DNA from: Hyphomicrobiales bacterium
GTDB lineage: Bacteria > Pseudomonadota > Alphaproteobacteria > Rhizobiales > Aestuariivirgaceae
DNA length: 64,000 nt
NCBI GenBank assembly: GCA_025359265.1
Contig: JANYHB010000023.1
Span: 62,001-126,000 of the forward strand
Reading direction: 5' to 3'
Shown: positions 37,377-46,677 of the stretch, one piece after another
How positions within the stretch are numbered: the first letter of the stretch is position 1
How the letters are laid out: each line of letters opens with the position of its first letter
The notes under the pieces: generated by a model
The model's database searches: none
Seen by the model: only the letters and a program-made list of their open reading frames with translations
What the model was told of the DNA's origin: nothing
Position numbers and translations under genes: made by a program

Positions 37377-37844
37377 TTGGGTAAGATTTCAGCAAAACTG
37401 CGTGAACTGGGCTTGGAATTGCCTGCGGCGGCCAAGCCCGTGGCAAATTATGTGCCTTGGGTGATCAGCGGCAACCTGGTGTTTGTGGCCGGTCAAATAC
37501 CGTTGTTGCTTGGTCAACCGCAATTTGTGGGACAGCTAGGAACGACAATCACCGTGGAGATGGGTGTTGCTGCAGCACGGCTTTGTGCCCTCAACATTCT
37601 GTCGCAGCTGTCTGAGGCTTGCGGCGGCGATCTAGACCGCATCGTGCGGATTGTTAAGCTTGTTGGTTTTGTAAATTGTGATGCATCCTTTATCAACATC
37701 CCCAAAGTCATCAACGGTGCATCTGACGTAATGGCTGACGTGTTTGGCGAGGCAGGTAAACACGCTCGCTCATCCATTGGCGTGTCGTCGTTGCCAATGG
37801 GAGTTGCAGTTGAGCTTGAGGCAATTGCGGAGATTAGAATTTGA
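37377..37844 (+). CDS. RidA family protein
   Basis: The 155-residue protein starts with a TTG at 37377, directly after an in-frame TGA, so no earlier start exists, and no good ATG follows. It reads MGKISAKLRELGLELPAAAKPVANYVPWVISGN, the usual N-terminus of the longer RidA proteins of alphaproteobacteria, then FVAGQIPL and ends HARSSIGVSSLPMGVAVELEAIAEI, the R-x-x-x-G-x-x-x-LP motif. RidA proteins hydrolyse reactive enamine/imine intermediates. It overlaps the next gene by 4 bases (TTGA) and opens a four-gene operon. It is divergent from eipB. Confidence 0.88.
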   Translation: MGKISAKLRELGLELPAAAKPVANYVPWVISGNLVFVAGQIPLLLGQPQFVGQLGTTITVEMGVAAARLCALNILSQLSEACGGDLDRIVRIVKLVGFVNCDASFINIPKVINGASDVMADVFGEAGKHARSSIGVSSLPMGVAVELEAIAEIRI

Positions 37845-38602
37845 GGTTTACGCCACAGCTGCGGGCCTTGGATTGGTTGGTGGCAAAACCGCTTGCGCAC
37901 CGCGGACTGCATCGCGAGGCGCTGGGCCTTGTCGAGAATTGCGAAAGCAGCTTTGAGGCAGCGATTTCGCAGGGATATTCCATTGAATGTGACATCCAGC
38001 TTACTGCCGATGGGCAGGCCGTGGTTTTTCACGATGATGAGGTTGACCGTGTGCTTGATGGCCAAGGTAAAGTGAAACAATTCGCCACGCGCCAACTTAA
38101 AGCCATGAATTATAAACAGGGTAAAGACAAAATTCAAACTTTGGCAGAATTGTTAGAGCAAGTGGCGGGCCGGACCACGTTGGTCATTGAAATAAAATCA
38201 CTGTGGGATGATGACTTCACGCTCACTGATCACGCCATTGCAGTGCTTTCGGCTTACAAAGGCCCCTTTGCGCTTATGTCTTTTGATCCTGCCCCAATGG
38301 CGCGCGTTGCGGCGCAGGCCGCCAATACTGTGCGCGGCATTACTGCTGATCGGGTGATTGACGCGTATTACGAATCATTGCCCGTGGCCAAGCGTTTGGC
38401 CATGCGCAGCTTTTCGCATTTGCCATTCACCCGGCCGCATTTTGTGTCTTTCGATTTTACGCAACTGCCGTTTCAACCGATCACAGAATTTCGCGAAGCG
38501 GGCCACCCTATTTTAACTTGGACCATTCGAAATGCAGCCCAAGCTGCAGCGGCGCGGCGCTGGTGTGATCAAATTACCTTTGAGACCTTTCTTTCAACAT
38601 GA
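37841..38602 (+). CDS. Glycerophosphodiester phosphodiesterase family protein
   Basis: The 253-residue protein starts with a TTG overlapping the ridA stop. The GDPD TIM-barrel residues are visible: His20-Arg21 in LAHRGLH, Glu49 and Asp51 in IECDIQL, and His64 in FHDDEVDRV. It should cut glycerophosphodiesters to glycerol 3-phosphate and an alcohol. There is no signal peptide, so it is cytoplasmic. It shares an ATGA overlap with the next gene. Confidence 0.9.
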   Translation: MRFTPQLRALDWLVAKPLAHRGLHREALGLVENCESSFEAAISQGYSIECDIQLTADGQAVVFHDDEVDRVLDGQGKVKQFATRQLKAMNYKQGKDKIQTLAELLEQVAGRTTLVIEIKSLWDDDFTLTDHAIAVLSAYKGPFALMSFDPAPMARVAAQAANTVRGITADRVIDAYYESLPVAKRLAMRSFSHLPFTRPHFVSFDFTQLPFQPITEFREAGHPILTWTIRNAAQAAAARRWCDQITFETFLST

Positions 38603-39759
38603 GTTCAGATTTTAACGGCAAAGTGCTTTCATCGCTCAGCCAGGTTTCGGCTCAGCAATGGGACCAGGTTGCCAATCCTGAAACCCAACACTTCAATCCC
38701 TTTATTTCTCACGCATTTTTGTGGGCGTTAGAAAAATCCGGATCAGCCACTGAAAAGACGGGCTGGGCAGGCCATCATTTTGTGGTGGAACAGGCGGGTA
38801 AAATTGTGGGCTTGGCGCCAGGTTACAAGAAACTGCATTCGCAGGGTGAATATGTTTTTGATCATGGTTGGGCTGACGCATTTGAACGCGCTGGTGGGGC
38901 CTATTATCCCAAGCTGCAGGTGTCTGTGCCGTTTTCGCCGGTGGTTGCCACAAAAATCAGCGGCATCAATGCAAATGCGCGCGTTGCAATTACAGAAATG
39001 ATTGTGGCGCAGTGTGAACAAGACGGCTATTCATCAGCCCATATCACCTTCGTGTCTGACCAAGATGCAACATTGCTGGACACTCAAAAAAAGGCGTGGT
39101 TGGAACGAAACGACATCCAGTTCCACTGGCATAATGCGGGGTATAAATCCTTCGATGATTTTTTGTCAGGGCTTTCTTCCTCCAAGCGCAAAAACTTGCG
39201 CAAGGAACGCCAGGCAGTGCGTGATTCCGGAATCACCTTTCGGGCGCTAACAGGCCATGATATTGAGCCTGCCCATTGGGACGCGTTTTGGAAATTTTAC
39301 CTCGATACAGGTAACCGCAAATGGGGCCAGCCCTATCTCACGCGCAAGTTTTTTGAAATGATGCATGATACCATGCGCCAACATATTTTGTTGGTGATTG
39401 CCTATCACGGAAAGCGGCCCATTGCCGGGGCCCTCAATTTCATTGGTGGTGATACGCTTTATGGGCGCAATTGGGGCTGCATTGAGCAGCTGCCGTTCTT
39501 GCATTTTGAAACCTGCTATTACCAGGCGATTGATTTTGCGATTGCCCGCGGCCTCAAGGTGATTGAAGCGGGCGCTCAAGGCGAACATAAATTGGCGCGT
39601 GGTTATGTGCCAGTAAAAACGCTTAGCTACCACCATCTCGCACACCCAGGTCTTGCGCGCGCAGTGGCGGATTATCTTGAGCACGAACGCGCGGCAATTG
39701 CGCAAGGCCAGGCAGAACTTGCGGCGCATGTGCCATTTCGGCAGGTTGAGGGTGAGTGA
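38599..39759 (+). CDS. GNAT/FemAB-like protein (PF04339 family)
   Basis: The 386-residue protein starts ahead of FNPFISHAFLWALEKSGS and has ATWxGHHFVV-type and FDHGWADAFERAGGAYYPKLQVSVPFSPV segments, which are strong PF04339 markers ('peptidogalycan biosynthesis/recognition' proteins). The C-terminal half has the GNAT-like SSSKRKNLRKERQAVRDSGITFR and GRNWGCIEQLPFLHFETCYYQAIDFAIARGL. The family is a double GNAT fold; its acceptor is not known, though peptidoglycan or a membrane lipid has been suggested. ATGA overlap with the GDPD gene and 6 bases before the HIT gene. Confidence 0.85.
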   Translation: MSSDFNGKVLSSLSQVSAQQWDQVANPETQHFNPFISHAFLWALEKSGSATEKTGWAGHHFVVEQAGKIVGLAPGYKKLHSQGEYVFDHGWADAFERAGGAYYPKLQVSVPFSPVVATKISGINANARVAITEMIVAQCEQDGYSSAHITFVSDQDATLLDTQKKAWLERNDIQFHWHNAGYKSFDDFLSGLSSSKRKNLRKERQAVRDSGITFRALTGHDIEPAHWDAFWKFYLDTGNRKWGQPYLTRKFFEMMHDTMRQHILLVIAYHGKRPIAGALNFIGGDTLYGRNWGCIEQLPFLHFETCYYQAIDFAIARGLKVIEAGAQGEHKLARGYVPVKTLSYHHLAHPGLARAVADYLEHERAAIAQGQAELAAHVPFRQVEGE

Positions 39760-39765
39760 CAAGCG

Positions 39766-40185
39766 ATGAGTTATGATCCTGATAATATCTTTGCCAAAAT
39801 TTTGCGCGGTGAAATCCCATCGCATAAAATTTACGAGGATGAGCATTCGCTGGCCTTCATGGATGTGATGCCGCAGGTCGACGGGCATTGTCTGGTGATC
39901 CCGAAAGAAAGGTTTCGCGGGCTGTTGGACGCTGACGCGACAGTGTTCGTGCATATGATGCCAGTTGTGCAGAAAGTTGCCAAAGCCGCGGTGAAAGCGA
40001 TGGCTGCTGATGGCTTTCAGCTGCGCCAATATAATGAACATGCCGCTGGCCAAACGGTGTTCCACCTGCACTTCCACATTTTACCGATGAAGGAAGGCGT
40101 TCCGCTACAACCGCACACCGGCAAGATGGTAGATCATGCAGGTTTGGCGGTCATGGCACAACGCATTCGAAGTGAGCTGACTTAA
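39766..40185 (+). CDS. HIT family (histidine triad) protein
   Basis: The 139-residue protein is a typical HINT-type nucleotide hydrolase: IFAKILRGEIPSHKIYEDEHSLAFMDVMPQVDGHCLVIPK in the first half, and the histidine triad HLHFH (100-104) in QTVFHLHFHILP. It cleaves AMP from amine, phosphate or amino-acyl adducts. It is the last gene of the ridA-gdpd-FemAB-like-HIT run and faces clpA. Confidence 0.92.
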   Translation: MSYDPDNIFAKILRGEIPSHKIYEDEHSLAFMDVMPQVDGHCLVIPKERFRGLLDADATVFVHMMPVVQKVAKAAVKAMAADGFQLRQYNEHAAGQTVFHLHFHILPMKEGVPLQPHTGKMVDHAGLAVMAQRIRSELT

Positions 40186-40212
40186 GGTTGAAATTTTTCA
40201 CCCCTCGCCAGA

Positions 40213-40228
40213 CGTTGCCATTGCAACG
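40213..40228. terminator. Short hairpin between the HIT gene and clpA (weak terminator)
   Basis: CGTTGC (40213-40218) pairs with GCAACG (40223-40228) around CATT. Only a short T-rich stretch (TATTTT) follows on the plus strand, so it may act as a weak terminator for one or both converging transcripts. Confidence 0.3.
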
Positions 40229-40231
40229 ACC

Positions 40232-42613
40232 CTATTTTACCTTGGTCGGCTTTTTGACTTTCTTAACCGCAACCCGTGACCTTGGAAGGGCTTTGCGTTC
40301 AGGTGGTTTGGGCAAGGCCTTTTCATCTTCCCGGCTGAGATAAGCAAACAGCAACTTGCCATCTTTCAAGAGGATGCGCACCGTTCCGCCAGCCGATAGT
40401 TTGCCAAATAGCAATTCTTCGGCCAAGGGTTTTTTGATTTCTTCCTGGATAACGCGAGCCAGTGGGCGCGCACCCATTTGTTGATCGTAACCCTTGTCAG
40501 CCAAATAATCGGCTGCTTCGGTGGAAAGCTCAATGTTGACTTGCCGTTCAGCCAGCTGCGCTTCCAATTGCAGCACAAATTTCTCGACGACTTTACGCAC
40601 CACTTCTTTGGGCAAATGGCTAAAGGATACAACGGCGTCCAAGCGGTTGCGGAACTCAGGTGTAAAGAGTTTTACGATGGCTTCTTGATCATCGCCTTCG
40701 CGCTTGTTCTGCGTGAAGCCCATGGCTGATCTAGCCAAATCCTGGGCGCCGGCATTGGTTGTCATGATCAAAACGACATTACGGAAATCAATTTGCTTGC
40801 CGTTGTTATCTGTCAGTTTGCCGTGATCCATCACTTGCAGCAGGATGTTAAACAGGTCTGGATGGGCCTTTTCGATTTCATCAAGCAGAAGCACACAGTA
40901 TGGACTTTGGTCAACACCATCAGTAAGCAGACCGCCCTGGTCAAAGCCCACATAGCCCGGAGGTGCGCCGATCAACCGGCTGACGCTGTGGCGCTCCATA
41001 TATTCTGACATATCAAAGCGCAGCATCTTCACACCCAGCACTTCTGCCAGGCGTTTGGCCACTTCAGTTTTACCAACGCCTGTAGGCCCAGAAAAGAGAT
41101 AAGAGCCAATGGGCTTCTCTGGTTCACGTAAACCGGCACGCGCCAACTTGATTGCCGCGGTGAGTTGATCAATGGCTTTGTCTTGGCCGAATACCAAACG
41201 CCTTAACTCGGCATCCAAATTCTTCAAAACAGTGGCATCATCACGCGAAACAGTTTTGGGCGGGATCCGGGCCATTGTGGCGATGGTAACTTCAATATCG
41301 GTGACATCAATAATCTTTTTGCGCTGATCTTCGGGCAACAGCATTTGAGAGGCACCGGTTTCATCGATCACATCAATGGCTTTGTCTGGCAATTTGCGGT
41401 CTGCCATGTATCGCGATGAAAGCTGCACAGCACTTTCCACCGCGGCGTCAGTGAATTCAACTTTGTGGAATTCTTCGTAATATGGCTTCAGGCCTTTCAA
41501 AATGGCTATGGCATCAGGAATCGAAGGCTCGTTCACGTCAATTTTTTGGAAGCGACGCACGAGAGCGCGGTCTTTCTCAAAATGCTGGCGATATTCCTTG
41601 TAAGTTGTTGAACCAATGCAACGCAAAGTGCCGGCGGCCAAAGCGGGCTTCAACAGATTTGAAGCATCCATAGAGCCGCCCGATGTGGCTCCTGCGCCAA
41701 TTATCGTATGAATTTCGTCAATGAACAAAATCGAACCGGGCTTTGATTCAATTTCTTTCATCACCGCTTTCAAACGCTCCTCGAAATCGCCGCGATAGCG
41801 GGTGCCGGCTAAAAGCGAACCCATATCCAACAAATAAATAGTGCAATCCTTCAGCACCGCGGGCACTTCGCCCTTTATTATCTTGCGGGCCAAACCCTCT
41901 GCGATGGCGGTTTTACCTACGCCTGGATCGCCTACAAAAAGCGGATTATTTTTGGTGCGACGGCAGAGAATTTGGATAGTGCGGTTCACTTCCGTCATAC
42001 GACCGATGAGCGGATCTATTTTGCCTTCGCCGGCTTTCTTGTTCAGGTCTGTGCAGTAGGAATCCAACGCTGATTCTTTCTGTTTGCCACCTTTGCTTTG
42101 TGGAGCACTTGGTTCGTCTCCCGAACTTTCACGGTTATCCTCGGTGCCACGCACGGCCCGGCTCTGTGATTGGCCCTTTTTGGCAATGCCGTGCGAAATG
42201 AAATTAACCGCATCATACCGGGTCATATCTTGTTCCTGCAGGAAATAAGCCGCATGGCTTTCACGTTCGGCGAAAATGGCAACAAGCACGTTGGCACCTG
42301 TCACCTCTTCACGACCTGAAGATTGAACGTGGATGACAGCGCGTTGAATAACCCGCTGAAAAGAAGCTGTAGGCTTGGCTTCTGCAACATTGTCGGTGAT
42401 CAAGTTCGACAATTCATTATCGATATATTCTTCAAGATTATCGCGAAGATCTTCTACATCAACTCCGCAAGCCTTCATTACTTCAAGTGCATCTTGATCT
42501 TCCGTCAGTGACAGCAACAAGTGTTCCAACGTTGCCAGTTCCTGGCGGCGCTGGGCAGCCAGAGATAATGCGCGGTGGAGGGCCTTTTCAAGGCTGCGAG
42601 AAAATGTTGGCAC
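40232..42613 (-). CDS. clpA: ATP-dependent Clp protease ATP-binding subunit ClpA
   Basis: The 793-residue AAA+ unfoldase feeds ClpP. The N-domain (1-140; [26 protein letters not shown]) binds adaptors. D1 has Walker A GDPGVGKT (228-235) and LFIDEIHT; D2 has [12 protein letters not shown] and [11 protein letters not shown], with the IGF-like loop following [11 protein letters not shown]. The end adds a Lys-rich tail ([20 protein letters not shown]). Its adaptor gene clpS lies upstream by 76 bases on the same strand, the usual arrangement. Confidence 0.97.
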   Translation of the reverse strand: MPTFSRSLEKALHRALSLAAQRRQELATLEHLLLSLTEDQDALEVMKACGVDVEDLRDNLEEYIDNELSNLITDNVAEAKPTASFQRVIQRAVIHVQSSGREEVTGANVLVAIFAERESHAAYFLQEQDMTRYDAVNFISHGIAKKGQSQSRAVRGTEDNRESSGDEPSAPQSKGGKQKESALDSYCTDLNKKAGEGKIDPLIGRMTEVNRTIQILCRRTKNNPLFVGDPGVGKTAIAEGLARKIIKGEVPAVLKDCTIYLLDMGSLLAGTRYRGDFEERLKAVMKEIESKPGSILFIDEIHTIIGAGATSGGSMDASNLLKPALAAGTLRCIGSTTYKEYRQHFEKDRALVRRFQKIDVNEPSIPDAIAILKGLKPYYEEFHKVEFTDAAVESAVQLSSRYMADRKLPDKAIDVIDETGASQMLLPEDQRKKIIDVTDIEVTIATMARIPPKTVSRDDATVLKNLDAELRRLVFGQDKAIDQLTAAIKLARAGLREPEKPIGSYLFSGPTGVGKTEVAKRLAEVLGVKMLRFDMSEYMERHSVSRLIGAPPGYVGFDQGGLLTDGVDQSPYCVLLLDEIEKAHPDLFNILLQVMDHGKLTDNNGKQIDFRNVVLIMTTNAGAQDLARSAMGFTQNKREGDDQEAIVKLFTPEFRNRLDAVVSFSHLPKEVVRKVVEKFVLQLEAQLAERQVNIELSTEAADYLADKGYDQQMGARPLARVIQEEIKKPLAEELLFGKLSAGGTVRILLKDGKLLFAYLSREDEKALPKPPERKALPRSRVAVKKVKKPTKVK

Positions 42614-42690
42614 AGACTTACATCCTTCTTAGTTCGTGCACTATATAGGTAGAAAGTGGAACTTGAGTAGACCCTGAGACGGCAATTAAT

Positions 42691-43014
42691 TTATGCAGGC
42701 TCTATAGTGCATTGCAGAGGATGGCCGTTCTCTGCCGCCATGTCCATAACCTGCGACATTTTGGTTTCTGCCACTTCAAAAGTGTAAACGCCGCAAACAC
42801 CAACCCCTTTGGTGTGAACATGCAACATGATGGTGGTGGCATCTTCATGAGATTTATTAAACACACTTTCCAACACATAAACCACAAATTCCTGTGGGGT
42901 ATAGTCGTCATTGAGCAATAACACCTTGTAGAGTGTGGGCTTTTTGGTTTGGGTTTTTGTGCGCGTGATGACGTCTGTATCAGAGTCTTCGCGTTTGGTA
43001 GGTTGCTTTGCCAT
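42691..43014 (-). CDS. clpS: ATP-dependent Clp protease adaptor ClpS
   Basis: The 107-residue adaptor delivers N-end-rule substrates to ClpA. A flexible N-terminus (about 30 residues) is followed by [59 protein letters not shown], which holds the NDDYT peptide-binding motif and the usual His. It is next to clpA on the same strand with a 76-base gap. Confidence 0.97.
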   Translation of the reverse strand: MAKQPTKREDSDTDVITRTKTQTKKPTLYKVLLLNDDYTPQEFVVYVLESVFNKSHEDATTIMLHVHTKGVGVCGVYTFEVAETKMSQVMDMAAENGHPLQCTIEPA

Positions 43015-43057
43015 AGACCTAATATAGGCAGTTCTTTTATTTCGTCAAAAGATTGCT

Positions 43058-45079
43058 TTAAACATCGAGTGATGAGGCCGAGACAAATTCAGCCCGGGCC
43101 GTTATAAAGTTGAAGCGTTCTTCTGGTTTGTTTCCCATTAACTGCTCAACCGAGCGGGCTGTGTCGGCTTGGGCGGCTTCCTCCACGCTGACGCGCAAAA
43201 GCGTGCGGCGGGCGGGATCCATCGTGGTTTCCTTAAGTTGGGCGGCCATCATTTCGCCAAGGCCCTTGAAGCGGCCCACTTCAATTTTGCCTCGGCCACC
43301 AATGGTTTTCAGCAACTCATCGCGGTCAGCCTCATTGCGGGCGTAGACTGTTTTACCACCTTGCGTCAATCGGTAGAGGGGAGGCACGGCCAGGTAAAGA
43401 TGGCCTTGGTCAATTATTTTGGGCATTTGACGGTAAAAGAATGTCATCAACAACGATGCAATATGTGCGCCGTCCACATCTGCGTCTGTCATGATGATGA
43501 TCTTGTCATAGCGCAAATCTTCCTCGCGATATGAAGCACCCATGCCGCAGCCGATGGCTTGGACAAGATCACCAATCTGCTGATTGGTCGACAGTTTGTC
43601 CTTGCCAGCGCTTGCAACGTTGAGAATCTTGCCGCGCAACGGCAAAACCGCTTGCGTGACACGATTGCGAGCCTGCTTGGCTGACCCCCCGGCAGAGTCC
43701 CCCTCAACAATGAACAACTCAGAGCCTTCCGCCATCGTAGCGGAACAGTCGGCAAGTTTGCCGGGCAGGCGAAGTTTACGAACCGCTGTTTTGCGGCCCA
43801 CTTCTTTTTCTTGTCGGCGCCGTACCCTTTCTTCGGCGCGGTCGATAATCCATCCAAGCAACTTGTCGGCTTGGGCTGGGTGGCCGGTTAGCCAGTGGTC
43901 AAAATGGTCGCGCACCGTCGTCTCAACAATTCTGGTGGCCTCGATGGATGCGAGTTTATCTTTTGTTTGGCCTTGAAATTCTGGTTCGCGGATAAAAATC
44001 GAAAGCATGGCGCCGGATTGCACCATCACATCATCCGCGGTGATTACCCCGGCGCGCTTGTTGCCCGCCAACTCGGCATAATCTTTCAGCGACCGCAGTA
44101 ACGCATAACGGAACCCAGTTTCGTGGGTGCCACCTTCAGGCGTGGGAATGATGTTGCAATAAGACGAAATGAATCCGTCATCGCCGCCGAACCAGGCAAT
44201 GGCCCATTCAACGGTGCCGTGGCTGCCTTCCTTTTCCACGCGCCCGGCGAAGATTTCATCAACCACGCGCGTGTTGCCCTCAAGGCGTTCTTCCAAATAA
44301 TCTTTGAGGCCACCAGGAAAATGGAACACCGCTTCTTCGGGTATGTCTTGGCCTTTGATCAAGGATTTGTCGCAGTGCCAGCGAATCTCCACACCGCCAA
44401 AAAGATAGGATTTGGAGCGGGCCATTTTATACAGGCGCATGGGGTTAAAGGCTGTATTGCCTTTGCCGAAAATTTGCTCGTCGGGCTTGAACTTCACTGT
44501 GGTGCCGCGCCTGCCCGATACTTTGCCCAGTTCGAGCAGCTGGCCTGCAGGTTTGCCGCGCCTGAACTCTTGACGGTAAAGCTGGCCGCCACGGGCCACT
44601 TCTACGATAATGTGCTCTGAAAGCGCATTGACCACCGAAACGCCCACCCCATGCAAGCCACCGGAAGTTTCATACGCCCCTGAATCAAATTTGCCGCGTG
44701 CATGAAGCATGGTCATGATCACTTCCAGAGCCGATTTGTCTTTGAACTTCGGATGGGGATCAACGGGCATTCCGCGTCCGTTGTCGGCGACGGTGAGATA
44801 GCCATCTTCAGTATAATTCACTTCGATGCGCGTTGCGTGGCCGGCCACGGCCTCATCCATCGCGTTATCAATAACTTCGGAGAAGAGATGGTGTAGAGCT
44901 TTTTCATCGGTTCCGCCGATGTACATGCCGGGGCGGCGGCGCACGGGTTCTAGCCCCTCCAACACCTCAATATCTGCGGCAGTGTAACTGTCCTCACCAC
45001 GGGACTTGGCTGAGCGAGGCGGTTTGGGACTATCGGGCAAATTGCCGAATAAATTATTTTCCAGCGATTTTTTGGCCAT
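43058..45079 (-). CDS. parE: DNA topoisomerase IV subunit B
   Basis: The 673-residue GyrB/ParE-type subunit supplies the ATPase and half of the cleavage site. The GHKL part shows GMYIGGTDEKALHHLFSEVIDNAMDEAVAGHA and TVADNGRGMPV, with GGLHGVGVSVVNALS after it. The TOPRIM motif is LFIVEGDSAGGSAKQARNR, and MTDADVDGAHIASLLMTFFYR follows. The phrase EALHHLFSEVIDNA-type and the length favour ParE over GyrB. The ATG at 45079 (MAKKSLENNLFG) is chosen; the upstream open frame is not protein-like. It is divergent from the homospermidine synthase gene. Confidence 0.93.
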   Translation of the reverse strand: MAKKSLENNLFGNLPDSPKPPRSAKSRGEDSYTAADIEVLEGLEPVRRRPGMYIGGTDEKALHHLFSEVIDNAMDEAVAGHATRIEVNYTEDGYLTVADNGRGMPVDPHPKFKDKSALEVIMTMLHARGKFDSGAYETSGGLHGVGVSVVNALSEHIIVEVARGGQLYRQEFRRGKPAGQLLELGKVSGRRGTTVKFKPDEQIFGKGNTAFNPMRLYKMARSKSYLFGGVEIRWHCDKSLIKGQDIPEEAVFHFPGGLKDYLEERLEGNTRVVDEIFAGRVEKEGSHGTVEWAIAWFGGDDGFISSYCNIIPTPEGGTHETGFRYALLRSLKDYAELAGNKRAGVITADDVMVQSGAMLSIFIREPEFQGQTKDKLASIEATRIVETTVRDHFDHWLTGHPAQADKLLGWIIDRAEERVRRRQEKEVGRKTAVRKLRLPGKLADCSATMAEGSELFIVEGDSAGGSAKQARNRVTQAVLPLRGKILNVASAGKDKLSTNQQIGDLVQAIGCGMGASYREEDLRYDKIIIMTDADVDGAHIASLLMTFFYRQMPKIIDQGHLYLAVPPLYRLTQGGKTVYARNEADRDELLKTIGGRGKIEVGRFKGLGEMMAAQLKETTMDPARRTLLRVSVEEAAQADTARSVEQLMGNKPEERFNFITARAEFVSASSLDV

Positions 45080-45242
45080 TTCACAACTTTCCGAATCAGG
45101 CTGTGAATATGGCGATTGGGCATACCAATTACCAGATGCATGCCCGCACACCCTTGGCACAAAGTATTCGCCGCCCAGAAATTTCTTGATGCAACCCTAC
45201 TTTCTGATACTGAGCAGCGCTTGCACCGTGGGAGTTATACAG

Positions 45243-46673
45243 ATGGCAAAAAAATGGCCGATGCATGCATCTTGGAAGGGCCCAATTGTGCTGATTGGTT
45301 ATGGCTCGATTGGACGCGGCACTTTGCCATTGATATTGCGTCATATCGGTTGCCAGCCTTCGCAGATCACAATTGTTGAGCCGCTCGACTCTTTTAAATC
45401 CCTGGCCAAACAATATGGCGTGAATTTCCGCCAAGCAGCCCTGACGCGCGAAAACCATAAGGGCATCATGCGCCCCCTGCTCGCTTCACCACATCAGGCG
45501 TTGATTATCAATTTATCGGTCGATGTAGATAGCGTTGACATGATGCGTTTTGCCCGCGAGGTGAATGCGCTTTACATCGACACAGTGGTGGAGCCTTGGG
45601 CTGGATTTTATTACAACGGCAAAGTGGATAACGCGCTGCGCACCAATTATGTGCTGCGTGAAAATTTGTTGAAGTGGAAAAAGCGTTTGGGCAAAGGGGT
45701 GACAGCTATTTCCTGCTGTGGCGCCAACCCGGGCATGGTGTCTTGGTTTGTAAAGCAAGCGCTTCTGCATTTGATCCACGAAACTGAGGCGCGTTATCCA
45801 AAGCCTAAAAACCGCGAAGAATGGGGCAAGCTTGCCAAGAAGCTGGGTGTGAAGGGCATTCACATAGCAGAGCGAGACACACAGGTTTCCTCGCGGCCCA
45901 AACCTTTGGGCACTTTTGTTAACACCTGGTCTGTCGAAGGATTTCTTTCTGAAGGCACACAGCCTGCGGAACTGGGCTGGGGAACACATGAAAAGAAACT
46001 TCCGGCCAATGCCCGCAAACATCGCCGTGGGTGCAAGGCCGCCATCTTTTTGGAAAGCCCTGGCGCAGACACGCGCGTGCGCAGCTGGGTGCCCGGTATT
46101 GGTCCACAATATGGCTATTTGGTAACGCATAACGAGGCCATATCCATTGCTGATTTTTACACAGTGAGGCGTGGCAAAGAAGTTACTTACCGCCCCACCT
46201 GCCACTATGCTTACCATCCCTCAAATGATGCGGTTTTATCTCTGCAGGAAATGTTCGGGCGCGGTGGCACCCATCCCATCAGCCAGCACATCATGTCGCC
46301 AGAAGAAATTGTTACGGGCGAAGACAAGCTTGGCGTTCTGCTCTATGGCCATAAAAAAAATGCCTACTGGTTTGGTTCAGAGTTGACGATTGAGGAAGCG
46401 AGGCATCTGGCACCGCATCAGTCAGCCACTGGCTTGCAAGTTACCTCAGCTGTTTTGGCGGGCATTGTGTGGGCGATTGAAAACCCCCGCGCGGGCATTG
46501 TTGAGACAGATGAGATGGATTTTGAGCGCTGCTTGGAAGTGCAAATGCCCTATCTTGGCCCCGTGAATGGCTATTACACCGATTGGAACCCGCATAAGGG
46601 ATTTGACGGGCTGTTCGGCGGGCCACCAGACAAGAAAGACCCTTGGCAGTTTTCAAACATTTTGGTAAAATGA
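45243..46673 (+). CDS. hss: Homospermidine synthase
   Basis: From the ATG at 45243 the protein is 476 residues, the length of known bacterial homospermidine synthase. An N-terminal NAD-binding motif LIGYGSIGRG (17-26) precedes YIDTVVEPW and SCCGANPGMVSWFVKQALL, which are hallmarks of the family. It makes sym-homospermidine from two putrescines with NAD. The start at 45243 is preferred over the much longer open frame, because the N-terminal 79 residues of that frame do not resemble the family. It is divergent from parE and convergent, 4 bases apart, with the triple-YbjQ gene. Confidence 0.95.
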   Translation: MAKKWPMHASWKGPIVLIGYGSIGRGTLPLILRHIGCQPSQITIVEPLDSFKSLAKQYGVNFRQAALTRENHKGIMRPLLASPHQALIINLSVDVDSVDMMRFAREVNALYIDTVVEPWAGFYYNGKVDNALRTNYVLRENLLKWKKRLGKGVTAISCCGANPGMVSWFVKQALLHLIHETEARYPKPKNREEWGKLAKKLGVKGIHIAERDTQVSSRPKPLGTFVNTWSVEGFLSEGTQPAELGWGTHEKKLPANARKHRRGCKAAIFLESPGADTRVRSWVPGIGPQYGYLVTHNEAISIADFYTVRRGKEVTYRPTCHYAYHPSNDAVLSLQEMFGRGGTHPISQHIMSPEEIVTGEDKLGVLLYGHKKNAYWFGSELTIEEARHLAPHQSATGLQVTSAVLAGIVWAIENPRAGIVETDEMDFERCLEVQMPYLGPVNGYYTDWNPHKGFDGLFGGPPDKKDPWQFSNILVK

Positions 46674-46677
46674 ATTT

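Noticed and set aside
39247-40077. A 276-codon minus-strand frame over the FemAB-like and HIT genes
   Set aside because: It is antisense to two genes with clear family motifs and shows none of its own.
45513-46217. A 234-codon minus-strand frame inside homospermidine synthase
   Set aside because: It has a Cys/His/Phe-rich low-quality composition and no recognisable motif, while the plus-strand gene is well supported.
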